Shown: positions 15,372 to 24,489 of the stretch, in pieces
How the letters are laid out: every line of letters begins with the position of its first letter
Numbering within the stretch: position 1 is the first letter of the stretch
Assembly: GCA_010206225.2 (NCBI GenBank)
Contig: VIQU02000019.1
Coordinates: 1 to 64,000, forward strand
DNA length: 64,000 nt
Direction: 5' to 3'
Source of the DNA: Lachnospiraceae bacterium MD308
Lineage (GTDB): Bacteria; Bacillota; Clostridia; Lachnospirales; Lachnospiraceae
Program-made: the position numbers and the translations under genes
Notes under the pieces: generated by a model
The model's input: only the letters and a program-made list of their open reading frames with translations
Databases searched by the model: none
What the model was told of the DNA's origin: nothing

Positions 15372-18365
15372 ATGGACAAAGGAATGAATGTCAAAAGAGG
15401 GCTTGCATTTTTAACCGCAGGCCTGTTATTTTTTCACTCGCCCCTTGCGGCAGCGGCGGGTGAAATTGATTCGGCGGATTGTATTTGTGAGACGGAATGT
15501 ACACAGGAAGAGAGGAATGCTGACTGCCCGTTGTGCGGCAGGCAGGAGGCGGATGTTTCTTCGTGTGAAGGAGTAAGACAGAATAAACGAACGCAAGATG
15601 CTGGGAGTGCAGGAAAGCAGGCGGAGGATGGGCAGACGGCGCAGGAAAAAGAACTGCCCAAGTTGAATTCCCGGGCAGCAGGCAATGATGCGTCGGCTGG
15701 TCTGGATTTTCAGTGGACACAATACGTTCCCACAACGGAGGCAACCTACACCGCAGGAGGCGGACAGATTGTCTGGACGCCCAAGGTCAGCGGGGGCGAG
15801 GTGGTCAGCGGAACGCTCACCTTGAAGAATGCAGTTATTAACAGTGCCGGAATCGGCATCTATGTATGCGTACCGGTTAATATTATAGTAGAAGGCGATA
15901 ATCGGATTACATCGGGCGATATCGGGATCTGCGCGTTAAACCGGCAGACTGAAGTACCCCCGGCTATGAATGTGAACCTGTCGGGAACCGGTTCTTTAAC
16001 GATAAACAGTCAGGGCAACGGGATACAGACCGTAGATGATATAACGGTAGACACTGTCCGTCTGGAGGTCATATACGGCGCGGCCTCATCCGCTGCCAGA
16101 GGAATCGCGACAACCGGAGGCGATATCGTACTGAAAAACAGTAAATATATAAAGGCAAAGAGCAGTACCGCGGGGATCGGTGCTGAAAGCAGCGCCATCT
16201 TTGCGGGGCAGTCCGGAGGGCAGAAGATACGGATTGAAAACAGCCATGTGATTGCCATCAATGGGAACGGTCCTGCGATAAACGCCCTTGGGGGCAGTAT
16301 CGAACTTGTGTCCAGCGATGTGAGAGCGGTTGGAAATACGAACAACAGCCTGGCATCAGGAACGCTTCTTTCCCGTGAATATACGGTAAACGGCGGAACC
16401 CTGTTCGCGGATAATAAAGGTAGCGATCTGGCAATTCCGTCTGTTCCCACACAGCCATTAAAAGCTTCAAACAGCGCGGTCCTGTATGACAGTAAAACAA
16501 AGGGATTGCCGCTTGAAGGAGATCTTGCGTGGTATGGGTCGTGTGCTTATGATGAGGCGTCAGATACAGTCACAAGCGTGGGAAACGGTTTTATATTCGG
16601 CAATGTGACGTGGAATGATAATATGAGGTTTGGAACAACTGCAAAGGCGGCGATTACAATCGGGTATTATGAGAAGACTGCGGCACTCACGATTCCGAAA
16701 GGAGTTACGGTAGACATAACAAACGGAAACTACTTTAGCGTGGGAAATAACACACAGCGGCCCCAAAGCAGGCTTATCAATCATGGAACGATAAATGTAA
16801 ATAAGGATTCTATATCTAATTTTCCGAATTCCACGGTCGTGAATCATGGAACGATAAATGTTTTGAATGGGGGCGGAATTTATAACTATTATGTGCCGTC
16901 GGCACAGCAGGGGGGCGTATTCCAGAACAATGCGAAGGTGACGATACAGCAGGGAGGCATATTCCAGAATCAGGGGAGGCTGGAAAACAGCGGTACAATT
17001 GAGATTATCGGCACATTTTCCGAAATAAAACTTCCAAATTATGACGGCTCTATAGCGGGCGAGGGAGTGATCAATGGATTTATGGTAGAAATGCACAGCG
17101 ATGCTACAGTGTATGCTGCAAGCGGACAGACAACCTTGAAAAAAGGGCAGATGCTGACGCTTAAGCCTGCTTCCGGCTCAAATAAGGCGATGAAACTGAA
17201 AGTGCCGGAGGGAGCGCAGCTGGTTGTGGAAGAAGGGGCGGTGATAGATGCAAGAACTAATCTGACAAAAGATACAGTTGCAAGTGTCATAGATCTCGAG
17301 AGTACAATAACTGTAAACGGGATTCTTTTGCTGCCAGAGGATGTCCCAGAAGAAACGATGACTCAAATTTCTCAGAAAATTGCCGGGACAGGTACGGTGA
17401 AGTTTGGGGACGAGACACGGTATATCGTTACGGTGGATAAAGGTGACAGCACAGAGTCGCAGATTCTAAAGGACGGAGAAAAGGTTGTACTGCCCCAGAC
17501 GCCGGCGCGGGAAGGGTATCAGTTTGAAGGATGGTATATAAAGAATGGAAATTCGCTGGAACCATTTGACGCGGAGACAGAGTTCCATGAGTCGGCGCAG
17601 ATCGTATCCAAATGGACGAAGCTAAAAGTGGAAGAGCCGGAGGAGCCGCAGCCGGTAAAGCCAGAGCAGCCGCAGCCGGTAAAGCCGGAGGAGCAGCCGA
17701 AAAAGCCGCAGCCGGAGCAGAAAAAACCAAGTAAAACACAAAAACAGCCGGTAATATCAAAAGCTGATATTGCGGCAAACACCATACGGCTCAATCAAAA
17801 GGCGAAGGCATCCATGTCCGGTACGAAGCTGAAAATATCTTGGGGCAAAGTGAGCAAAGCCTCCGGATATGAAATCTATGCAGAGAGATGCGGAAAGAAG
17901 TACAAATTAGTAAAAACTATCAAGGGCAGCGGGAAGACGAGTCTTGCCATAAGCAAGATCGGAAAGAAGAAAATCAGCAAAAAAGGTACTTACAAGATAC
18001 AGATAACGGCATATCGTATCGTGAATGGGAAAAAGAAAATGATTGCAAAAAGTCTGTCTCTCCATGTTGCCGGGAAAAATAGAAAAGGCTATACAAATGC
18101 AAAAAGCGTCAAAGTTTCAAAGACAAAGCTTACGGTAAAGAGAGGAAAAACGCAGAAAATTAAAGCCAGAACCGTAAAGCAGAATAAAAGAAAGAAGCTG
18201 TTCCCCAAAAAGCATATTGCCGTATACCGGTATTATTCAACAAACGAAAAGGTCGCATCCGTGTCAAAAGCAGGTACGGTCAAGGGAAAGAAAAAAGGAA
18301 CGTGTACCGTGTATGTTGTGTCCGCGAACGGTGTGAAAAGAGGGATTAAGGTAACGGTAAAATAG
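15372..18365 (+). CDS. Large secreted or surface protein with InlB-type repeat, proline-rich linker and Ig-like C-terminus
   Basis: This 997-residue protein has a signal peptide (about 1-29: a KR-containing n-region, a hydrophobic core, then PLAAAAG). A short Cys cluster follows (Cys37, 39, 43, 52, 55, 65). Residues 100-560 are low-complexity, beta-helix-like repeats rich in Asn/Gly. Residues about 690-755 match the Listeria-Bacteroides (InlB B/Flg_new) repeat with GYQFEGWYIKNG. A PQPVKPEQ-type proline linker comes next, then an Fn3-like stretch (SWGKVSKASGYEIYA) and a Big_2-like domain (STNEKVASVSKAGTVKGKK). There is no LPxTG or SLH motif, so anchoring is unknown; the lysine-rich end may bind wall polymers. 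Adhesion or polysaccharide binding is plausible. It diverges from the LytTR pair. Confidence 0.8.
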   Translation: MDKGMNVKRGLAFLTAGLLFFHSPLAAAAGEIDSADCICETECTQEERNADCPLCGRQEADVSSCEGVRQNKRTQDAGSAGKQAEDGQTAQEKELPKLNSRAAGNDASAGLDFQWTQYVPTTEATYTAGGGQIVWTPKVSGGEVVSGTLTLKNAVINSAGIGIYVCVPVNIIVEGDNRITSGDIGICALNRQTEVPPAMNVNLSGTGSLTINSQGNGIQTVDDITVDTVRLEVIYGAASSAARGIATTGGDIVLKNSKYIKAKSSTAGIGAESSAIFAGQSGGQKIRIENSHVIAINGNGPAINALGGSIELVSSDVRAVGNTNNSLASGTLLSREYTVNGGTLFADNKGSDLAIPSVPTQPLKASNSAVLYDSKTKGLPLEGDLAWYGSCAYDEASDTVTSVGNGFIFGNVTWNDNMRFGTTAKAAITIGYYEKTAALTIPKGVTVDITNGNYFSVGNNTQRPQSRLINHGTINVNKDSISNFPNSTVVNHGTINVLNGGGIYNYYVPSAQQGGVFQNNAKVTIQQGGIFQNQGRLENSGTIEIIGTFSEIKLPNYDGSIAGEGVINGFMVEMHSDATVYAASGQTTLKKGQMLTLKPASGSNKAMKLKVPEGAQLVVEEGAVIDARTNLTKDTVASVIDLESTITVNGILLLPEDVPEETMTQISQKIAGTGTVKFGDETRYIVTVDKGDSTESQILKDGEKVVLPQTPAREGYQFEGWYIKNGNSLEPFDAETEFHESAQIVSKWTKLKVEEPEEPQPVKPEQPQPVKPEEQPKKPQPEQKKPSKTQKQPVISKADIAANTIRLNQKAKASMSGTKLKISWGKVSKASGYEIYAERCGKKYKLVKTIKGSGKTSLAISKIGKKKISKKGTYKIQITAYRIVNGKKKMIAKSLSLHVAGKNRKGYTNAKSVKVSKTKLTVKRGKTQKIKARTVKQNKRKKLFPKKHIAVYRYYSTNEKVASVSKAGTVKGKKKGTCTVYVVSANGVKRGIKVTVK

Positions 18366-18391
18366 AAAATCATTAGAACCAGAAAACACTT

Positions 18392-18428
18392 AAAAAAGCT
18401 CCGGCGCAATCAGAAGCCGGGGCTTTTT
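18392..18428 (+). terminator. Rho-independent terminator after the surface protein gene
   Basis: AAAAAGCTCCGGC and GCCGGGGCTTTTT form a 13-base stem (one G-T pair) with a loop of about 10 bases and a T run. Because A and T runs flank it, it may also end the leftward lacI-type gene. Confidence 0.85.
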
Positions 18429-18452
18429 AATTATACTTTTATGAAATACGGT

Positions 18453-19460
18453 TTACTTTATCTGCTCCCATGATGCTGCGCGCGCGCAGGTTTTTCCGGG
18501 AATAAAGGTGGAATCTACGATTTTTTCTATGGGAGTGTCGGGCTGTTCGGTCAAAGAGTAAAATAATTCTTCGGCAATTTTTGATATATTTTGTTCTACG
18601 GTAGTCAGCGGCACGGGAAGGAATTCATCTAAAACGTGGTCGAAGCCGCATATGGACATTGTCTCCGGTATGTCTATATTCATGGATCTTGCTTCGTTGA
18701 TCACTCCAAGCGCCACCATGTCGTTAGCGCAGAGAAGAGCAGTAGGCATTTGAGAAAGGGATAAGAAATATCTGAGAGCCTGTCTTCCCAGCTTTGTGTC
18801 AAGCGACTTCCCTTCGCGGTATATATATTCTGAACGAAAAGGAATGTTTTTTTCTTTTAATTCGTCTAAATATCCCTGATATCTTTTTTCTACGGAAACA
18901 AATCGGTGTTTTGAGCCTACAAATGCAATTCTTCTATGTCCCAGATTATATAAGTAATTTATCACTTTTCGTATAACATGATAATTTTCGGATGTTACAA
19001 AGGGGACCGTGTCCCCTTCTTTTCTGTCCAGAGAGACAAAAGGAATCTTTATATTTTTAAATAACGTGTTTGAAATACCCTCTGTTAAAATGATTCCAAT
19101 ACAGCGCTTAGCAATACAGAACTTCAGATATTCTTTTTCTTTTTTTATATCGTTTTCTGTGTCGCAGATCAGCAGTGTGTAGTGCTCTTTAAAGCATATG
19201 TTATTAAGTTCCATAATCAAGTTGGTAAAAAATGGATTGCTAATATCGTAAATAAATATAGCGATCGTATTGGATGATTTAGAAAATATATTCTTTATCG
19301 TTTCGTTTGGAATGTAATTATTTTCCTGTATGATCTTTTCTACTTTTTTCCGTGTCTGTTCCGAACATTTTTCAGGATGATTGATAACCCGTGAAACGGT
19401 TGCGGTTGAGACGTTTGCCATTTGCGCAATTTCCCTGATACCTAAAAAATTATTATCCAT
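18453..19460 (-). CDS. LacI-family transcriptional regulator of the glycyl radical sugar operon
   Basis: This 335-residue protein has the LacI helix-turn-helix and hinge (IREIAQMANVSTATVSRVIN, residues 8-27), then a periplasmic-binding-type sensor domain (IFIYDISNPFFTNLIMEL; GHRRIAFVGS; ALLCANDMVALGVINEA; ICGFDHV). It diverges from the glycyl radical enzyme operon at 19735. A 16-base palindrome at 19684-19699 overlaps that operon's start point, and half of it recurs at 19554-19563 near its own 5' region, which suggests repression of both sides. The effector is presumably the imported sugar or a phosphorylated product; this is inference. Confidence 0.9.
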   Translation of the reverse strand: MDNNFLGIREIAQMANVSTATVSRVINHPEKCSEQTRKKVEKIIQENNYIPNETIKNIFSKSSNTIAIFIYDISNPFFTNLIMELNNICFKEHYTLLICDTENDIKKEKEYLKFCIAKRCIGIILTEGISNTLFKNIKIPFVSLDRKEGDTVPFVTSENYHVIRKVINYLYNLGHRRIAFVGSKHRFVSVEKRYQGYLDELKEKNIPFRSEYIYREGKSLDTKLGRQALRYFLSLSQMPTALLCANDMVALGVINEARSMNIDIPETMSICGFDHVLDEFLPVPLTTVEQNISKIAEELFYSLTEQPDTPIEKIVDSTFIPGKTCARAASWEQIK

Positions 19461-19553
19461 ATTTCGTATCCGATCCTTTCTCTGGTATTAATATTTTATC
19501 ATATTTTGTTCGGAATTTCTCTCGTTAGTATAAAAATAGTGAAACAAATAATA

Positions 19554-19563
19554 GTAACAAGTT
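19554..19563. promoter_or_regulatory. Second copy of the GTAACAAGTT operator half
   Basis: The 10-base string GTAACAAGTT is identical to 19686-19695 of the main palindrome. Here it is followed by TTATTAC, giving a looser dyad to 19570. It lies 94 bases upstream of the LacI-type start codon and could mediate autoregulation or looping. Confidence 0.45.
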
Positions 19564-19652
19564 TTATTACTGTTTTACAAAGAAATTTTAAGAAATATGC
19601 ACAAAAAATATGAATCAAAACTGTAAGATATTAACAATATATATAATACATA

Positions 19653-19681
19653 TTGACAAAACCGAAAAGTAAAAGTAGAAT
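19653..19681 (+). promoter_or_regulatory. Sigma-A promoter of the glycyl radical sugar operon
   Basis: TTGACA (19653-19658) and TAGAAT (19676-19681) are spaced 17 bases apart. The predicted start point falls inside the adjacent palindrome. Confidence 0.82.
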
Positions 19682-19683
19682 TA

Positions 19684-19699
19684 ATGTAACAAGTTACAT
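19684..19699. promoter_or_regulatory. LacI-type operator palindrome
   Basis: ATGTAACAAGTTACAT has perfect 7-base arms around a 2-base centre and begins 3 bases after the -10 box. A repressor bound here would block transcription initiation. Its size and dyad suit the LacI-type protein encoded divergently. Confidence 0.75.
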
Positions 19700-19734
19700 A
19701 ATAGAACTAAGAATTCAAAGAAGGGAGCAGAAGA

Positions 19735-22146
19735 ATGAATTACCGAATACAAAAGTTACGTAAAGAATTAATGGAACAAAAACCGTATGTAGATGGTGAA
19801 AGATGTAAGATTTTTACAGAGTCGATGGAGAAGACAGATGGACTTCCGATTATTAACAGACGTGCAAAATCATTTTTTGAAGTATTAGATAAGATGACAG
19901 TCTGGGTGAAGCCGGGAGAATTAATTGTAGGAAATCAGTCAAAGACTCCAAAGGGAGCGCCGATCTATCCGGAATATTCAGCGCAGTGGATATTAGATGA
20001 ACTTGATGGGAAGCCGTATAGATGGGAAGACAGACCGGGAGATAAATTCTATATTACTCCCGAGGATGAGAAGCTTGTACGCGAATGCGCAGAATACTGG
20101 AATGGAAGGACGGTTTATGATTATGTGAGAAAGAATCTGCCGGATGAAGTGAATGATGCGTGGGATGCAGGCGTGACAGATGAAACATGGGTATGCGCGG
20201 CAGGACTTGGAAATGAGATACCAGATTATAAGCTGGTAGTTGAAAAAGGGTTAGAGGATGTGATGGCAAGGATTCAGGCTAAGCTAGACAGTCTGGATAT
20301 GCTGGATCCGGAGACACTTAAAAAGAAACAGTTTTTGGATGCGGCGCTTCTTGGCAATCAGGCAGTTGTCAATTTTGCAGGAAGAATCGCAGATAAGTGT
20401 GAAGAAGAAGCAGAAAAATGCGGTATTGAGGAGTATAAGAAGGAATTGTCTGAGCTTGCTAAGATCTGCCGCAATGTACCTCTTCATCCGGCGAAAACTT
20501 TTCAGGAAGCAGTACAGTCTATTTTTATCATACTGCTTGCAGTACATTTGGAATCTAACGGACATGCGATTTCCCTTGGGAGATTTGATCAGTATGTATA
20601 TCCTCTGTATGAGAAGGACATCCGGGAAGGCAGAATCACAGAGGAAAGAGCGCTGGAGATTTTAGAATGTTTCTTTATCAAGTGTAATGAAATCAACAAG
20701 CTTCGGTCATGGCCAGATACGGAATTCTTTATGGGTTACCAGATGTTTATCAATATGGCGGTGTGCGGACAGACGGTAGACGGCAAGGACGCGACCAATG
20801 CTGTATCGATGCTTTGCATTAAGTCCTGCCGCGAGCTTAAGCTCATCACTCCTTCCGTTTCTGTTAAATATTTTGACGGAACGAAAGATGAAGTGCTGTA
20901 CAATGCGTTAGAGGCGGCGATTGAACATAAAGGCGGTATGCCTGCATTTTATAATGACAATGCATTTATTAAAACCTTGCGTGATATGGGGATCGCTGAA
21001 AAGGATCTGGTTGATTGGAGCCCGGACGGATGTATTGAAGCCTCTATTCCCGGGAAATGGGATTTTGCAGCAAAAGGACCGTGGCTTAATGTTGAGAAGG
21101 TATTAGAGATTACATTAAATGACGGCGTAGATCCGGCTACCGGAATTGTGTTTAAGAAAACAGATAAGAAAATTGCCTGCTGTACATCCATAGACGAAGT
21201 ATTTGATGAATTTAAAAAGATGCTCAAATATTTTATGGATCTTAATTGTATTACAGAGCACGTCAATGATGATGTACATATCAGATATGATCTGAATGCA
21301 TTCCGGTCTTCACTTGTGGAGGATTGCATCGGAAGATGTCTGGATCTTGTAGAAGGCGGTTCCCTGTATTCGGCGGACGGCGGGCCTACAGCAGGTTCTA
21401 TCAGTTCAGGAGATGCGCTTACAGCTATCGAATATCTGGTATTTGACAAGAAGATTCTTACGATGGAACAGGTTTTGCATGCATGCAGGACGAATTTTCA
21501 GGATAGTACCACGGTTCCTACCGGCGGGGAAATACAGCTTCTTATGAAAAATAAAGCGCCGAAATTCGGTAATGATAATGATTATGCAGATAAATGGGTA
21601 GTGGCAGTAGAGGATTATATCGGCTCCAGCTTAAGGCATAATTACAAGAGCTCGAAATATGGCAAAGGTCCGGTTCCGTGCTGTTTCTCTTACAGCCAGA
21701 GTCCGGTTACGGGAAATATTTCATTTGGAAGCAGGATCGGGGCTACCCCGGACGGACGTGCGGCGGGCTCGCCTGTGAATAACGGTGTTTCTCCGGCGAA
21801 TGGTTCAGAAAGAAGCGGCGCTACAGCAGCATGCAATTCTGTTGGGAAGATACCTACCATCTGGGATCAAAAAGGCAATATCTTTAATATGCGTCTGGCT
21901 CCTTCCGCGATTGCGACAGAGGAATCAAGGAGAAAGATTGTCAGCATGATACGGGCGTTCTTTGGCAAGGACGGGCAGCAGATCCAGTTTAACGTTACAG
22001 ACAATGAGACGCTTAAGGCGGCGCAGAAAAATCCAGAGGAATATTCTGACCTTATGGTTCGAGTATCAGGTTACAGCGCGCTCTTTACTTCTCTTGGTGA
22101 ATCTGCGCAAAACGACGTCATTAACAGAATAGAGGTAGCGTTATAA
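19735..22146 (+). CDS. Glycyl radical enzyme of the diol dehydratase/sulfo-lyase group, substrate unknown
   Basis: This 803-residue enzyme belongs to the PFL-like glycyl radical superfamily. The thiyl Cys433 and general base Glu435 lie in DGCIEASIPGKW, and the radical Gly779 lies in RVSGYSALF near the C-terminus. Length and overall similarity (GRFDQYVYPLYEKD, GATPDGRAAGSPVNNGVSPANGS) match glycerol/propanediol dehydratases. From memory, those enzymes bind the diol through GxGH (His164) and GHSIS (His281, Ser282). Here the matching positions read GLGN (Asn160) and GHAIS (His277, Ala278), and GCVEP is GCIEA. It may therefore act on another substrate, such as a sugar, polyol or sulfonate. It heads an operon with activase, kinase, importer and aldolase. 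Confidence 0.88.
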   Translation: MNYRIQKLRKELMEQKPYVDGERCKIFTESMEKTDGLPIINRRAKSFFEVLDKMTVWVKPGELIVGNQSKTPKGAPIYPEYSAQWILDELDGKPYRWEDRPGDKFYITPEDEKLVRECAEYWNGRTVYDYVRKNLPDEVNDAWDAGVTDETWVCAAGLGNEIPDYKLVVEKGLEDVMARIQAKLDSLDMLDPETLKKKQFLDAALLGNQAVVNFAGRIADKCEEEAEKCGIEEYKKELSELAKICRNVPLHPAKTFQEAVQSIFIILLAVHLESNGHAISLGRFDQYVYPLYEKDIREGRITEERALEILECFFIKCNEINKLRSWPDTEFFMGYQMFINMAVCGQTVDGKDATNAVSMLCIKSCRELKLITPSVSVKYFDGTKDEVLYNALEAAIEHKGGMPAFYNDNAFIKTLRDMGIAEKDLVDWSPDGCIEASIPGKWDFAAKGPWLNVEKVLEITLNDGVDPATGIVFKKTDKKIACCTSIDEVFDEFKKMLKYFMDLNCITEHVNDDVHIRYDLNAFRSSLVEDCIGRCLDLVEGGSLYSADGGPTAGSISSGDALTAIEYLVFDKKILTMEQVLHACRTNFQDSTTVPTGGEIQLLMKNKAPKFGNDNDYADKWVVAVEDYIGSSLRHNYKSSKYGKGPVPCCFSYSQSPVTGNISFGSRIGATPDGRAAGSPVNNGVSPANGSERSGATAACNSVGKIPTIWDQKGNIFNMRLAPSAIATEESRRKIVSMIRAFFGKDGQQIQFNVTDNETLKAAQKNPEEYSDLMVRVSGYSALFTSLGESAQNDVINRIEVAL

Positions 22147-23046
22147 GTGAGGGTATTTAATATTGAAAGATGTTCAACGGAGGATGGCCCCGGAATACGG
22201 ACGACAGTATTTTTAAAAGGCTGCCTTCTAAGGTGTAAATGGTGCGGCAATCCTGAGTCACAGTTATTTGAACCGCAGATCTTATTCAAATCAGTCAAAT
22301 GTACCGGATGCGGGCGGTGTCTTAAGACCTGCCCCTCCGGGGCGATTTACCGTCATCCTGAGTTTGGAATGATTACGGACGGCATGAAATGTACAATGTG
22401 CAAAAAATGTATCGATGCCTGTTACGCAGATGCCAGAGTTGTTCAGGGAGAGGATTATACGGTAGAAGAGCTTATGGAAGAGCTTGCAAGGGATGAGGTA
22501 TATTATCTGGAAAGCGGAGGCGGTATAACATTCAGCGGTGGAGAACCTCTTTTATACGCTTCTTTTATAAAAAAATGTTCCGTATTGGCACATAAACGCG
22601 GGTGGAATGTGCTGATTGAGACATGCGGGCAGGCTCCGGAAGGAAAATTAAGAGAAATCGCTGACTATGTTGATATTATTTACTGCGATTATAAGCATTT
22701 TTCGGGAGAAAAGCATTTGGAGCTTACCGGAAGAGACAACCGTGAGATTTTAAATAATATCAGATGGATGGATCAAAATTTTAAAGGCGAGCTTTATCTT
22801 CGATACCCTTATATTCCGGGCTGCAATAATGATTCATATGCAATTGAAAAATTCCTTGAATTTGCAGAAGGCTTAGAGAAGGTAACGGAAGTGGTATTTC
22901 TTCCATATCACAGGCTTGGGCTTGATAAATACCATGGGCTGGGACGCATATACGAAATGGGAGATATGGAATCGCTGAAAGTAAAGGATCTGCAGTTTTT
23001 AAAAGAGTACGAGAAAAAATATCATATAAAAATTTCTGTACAATAA
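22147..23046 (+). CDS. Glycyl radical enzyme activating enzyme (radical SAM)
   Basis: This 299-residue PflA-type activase has the radical SAM cluster Cys26/Cys30/Cys33 (GCLLRCKWCGNP), two ferredoxin-like 4Fe-4S clusters (Cys52/55/58/62 and Cys82/85/88/92) and the SAM-binding FSGGEPLLY. It abstracts hydrogen from Gly779 of the upstream enzyme to create its radical. The extra ferredoxin insert is typical of activases for dehydratase-type glycyl radical enzymes, unlike short PflA. Translation probably starts at GTG 22147, directly after the upstream stop, with AGAGGT inside the last codons of the previous gene. Confidence 0.93.
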   Translation: MRVFNIERCSTEDGPGIRTTVFLKGCLLRCKWCGNPESQLFEPQILFKSVKCTGCGRCLKTCPSGAIYRHPEFGMITDGMKCTMCKKCIDACYADARVVQGEDYTVEELMEELARDEVYYLESGGGITFSGGEPLLYASFIKKCSVLAHKRGWNVLIETCGQAPEGKLREIADYVDIIYCDYKHFSGEKHLELTGRDNREILNNIRWMDQNFKGELYLRYPYIPGCNNDSYAIEKFLEFAEGLEKVTEVVFLPYHRLGLDKYHGLGRIYEMGDMESLKVKDLQFLKEYEKKYHIKISVQ

Positions 23047-23056
23047 GGAGAAACTT

Positions 23057-24478
23057 ATGAATAAAGCAAAAACTATGGTTGCACTGGACTGCGGCAACTC
23101 ATCTTTTCGGATCGTAACAGGTCAGTACAGTGAAGGGAGGATTCAGAGCGAAGTAATCAACCAGATACCAAATAGTATGGTTAAAATAGGGAAATACTAT
23201 TATTGGAACCTTCTTCATATTTTTAACGAATTTAAAGCATCTTTAAAGGAAATCGTATCAAAAAAAGAAAGAATAGATTCGATCGGCATCTGCACATGGG
23301 GGGTGGATTTTGCGTTTTTTGATAAAGAAGGACATATGCTCTCAAACCCTCTTTCATACAGAAATGTGATTGGTGAAAATCAGCTTTCAAAGCTTAATGG
23401 CGAAGATGAAAAACAGATGTTTTATGAGACGGGAATCTTGTGCGATAAAATTAATTCCCTGTATATGATGGCCGGAATGAAGGAGCTTTTTCCTCATATT
23501 CTTTCCGCGGCGGATAAGTGTCTTATGGTGCCCGATATCTTGAATTATTTCCTGACGGGAGAGATGGTGAATGAACCAAGCGAATTGAGTACCACACAGC
23601 TTATGTCTGCGAAAGACAGGCAGATAAGCCCGACGGTATGCGAAAAATTCGGGATCAACCAGAATATCTTTTGCAAAATAGGAAAACATGGAGAGAAAAT
23701 CGGAAATGTGAGAAAAGATATTCTGGAAGAAATAGGTGCGGATTACGATATCCCTGTTATCTGCGTACCGTCTCATGATACGGCGTCGGCAGTGGCTGCG
23801 ATACCTGCTGAGGAGGAGAATTTCGGCTTCATAAGCTGCGGTACATGGTCATTGATCGGAACGGAGTTAAAGGAACCTATTTGTAATGAAGAGGTAAGAA
23901 AAGCGAACCTCACGAATGAAGTAGGGGCATTTGGGAGAATCACACTGCTGAAGAATAGTGCAGGGATGTTTATCGTTAATCAGCTAAAGAAAGAATATGA
24001 TTTTATTTGTAAGGAAAAAACGTCATGGAATACAATATCGGATCTTGCCGAACAATGTAACAGTACTGCTGTGATAGATTTAAATGACATTGCATTTTTT
24101 AACCCGGCAAGCATGTCAAAGGCCATCTGGAATTACCTTACAGAGAGCGGGCAGGTAAGCGGTGAAATGAGATGGGATGTATTATTCAGGACATTTTACG
24201 ATTCTTTGGCGCGCGTGTATGCAGAGACGATCCGGGACATTGAAAAGGTGACGGGAAATAATTTTGAAAAAGTATATATTGTAGGAGGAGGAGCGGCAAG
24301 CAGGATACTTCTTAGTCTGTCTGCGCATTATATGAACAAAACAATTGTAGTGTGCTATGGAGAGAGTACATCTATGGGAAATCTAAGCGTACAATTAAAA
24401 TATTTTGACAAAGAGCTTACACTTCCTGATATCAGACGTATTATTGCAGAGTCGTATGAAACGAAAACGTATACATAG
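23057..24478 (+). CDS. Rhamnulokinase-like FGGY carbohydrate kinase
   Basis: This 473-residue kinase starts VALDCGNSSFRIVTG (phosphate-1 loop). It carries the rhamnulokinase-like signatures ICTWGVDFAFFD, SYRN, SHDTASAVAAIP, SCGTWSLIGTE and KNSAGMFIVNQL, and the adenosine motif IVGGGAASRILL. Close relatives phosphorylate L-rhamnulose or L-fuculose at C1, so the downstream class II aldolase could split the product to dihydroxyacetone phosphate and an aldehyde. The operon lacks the matching aldose isomerase. Either the isomerase is elsewhere, or the imported compound reaches the ketose level another way, for instance through the glycyl radical enzyme. AAGGAG precedes the ATG, 10 bases after the activase gene. 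Confidence 0.87.
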   Translation: MNKAKTMVALDCGNSSFRIVTGQYSEGRIQSEVINQIPNSMVKIGKYYYWNLLHIFNEFKASLKEIVSKKERIDSIGICTWGVDFAFFDKEGHMLSNPLSYRNVIGENQLSKLNGEDEKQMFYETGILCDKINSLYMMAGMKELFPHILSAADKCLMVPDILNYFLTGEMVNEPSELSTTQLMSAKDRQISPTVCEKFGINQNIFCKIGKHGEKIGNVRKDILEEIGADYDIPVICVPSHDTASAVAAIPAEEENFGFISCGTWSLIGTELKEPICNEEVRKANLTNEVGAFGRITLLKNSAGMFIVNQLKKEYDFICKEKTSWNTISDLAEQCNSTAVIDLNDIAFFNPASMSKAIWNYLTESGQVSGEMRWDVLFRTFYDSLARVYAETIRDIEKVTGNNFEKVYIVGGGAASRILLSLSAHYMNKTIVVCYGESTSMGNLSVQLKYFDKELTLPDIRRIIAESYETKTYT

Positions 24479-24489
24479 GGGGTGAAGTG

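Noticed and set aside
15242..15463. Possible small peptide gene (AgrD-like) between the two-component pair and the surface gene
   Set aside because: The only small frame overlaps the surface protein signal peptide, has no ribosome site and lacks an AgrD-like layout.
17637..17735. Proline-rich PQPVKPEQ repeats as a minisatellite
   Set aside because: They are an in-frame linker of the surface protein with few units; no evidence of a separate repeat element.
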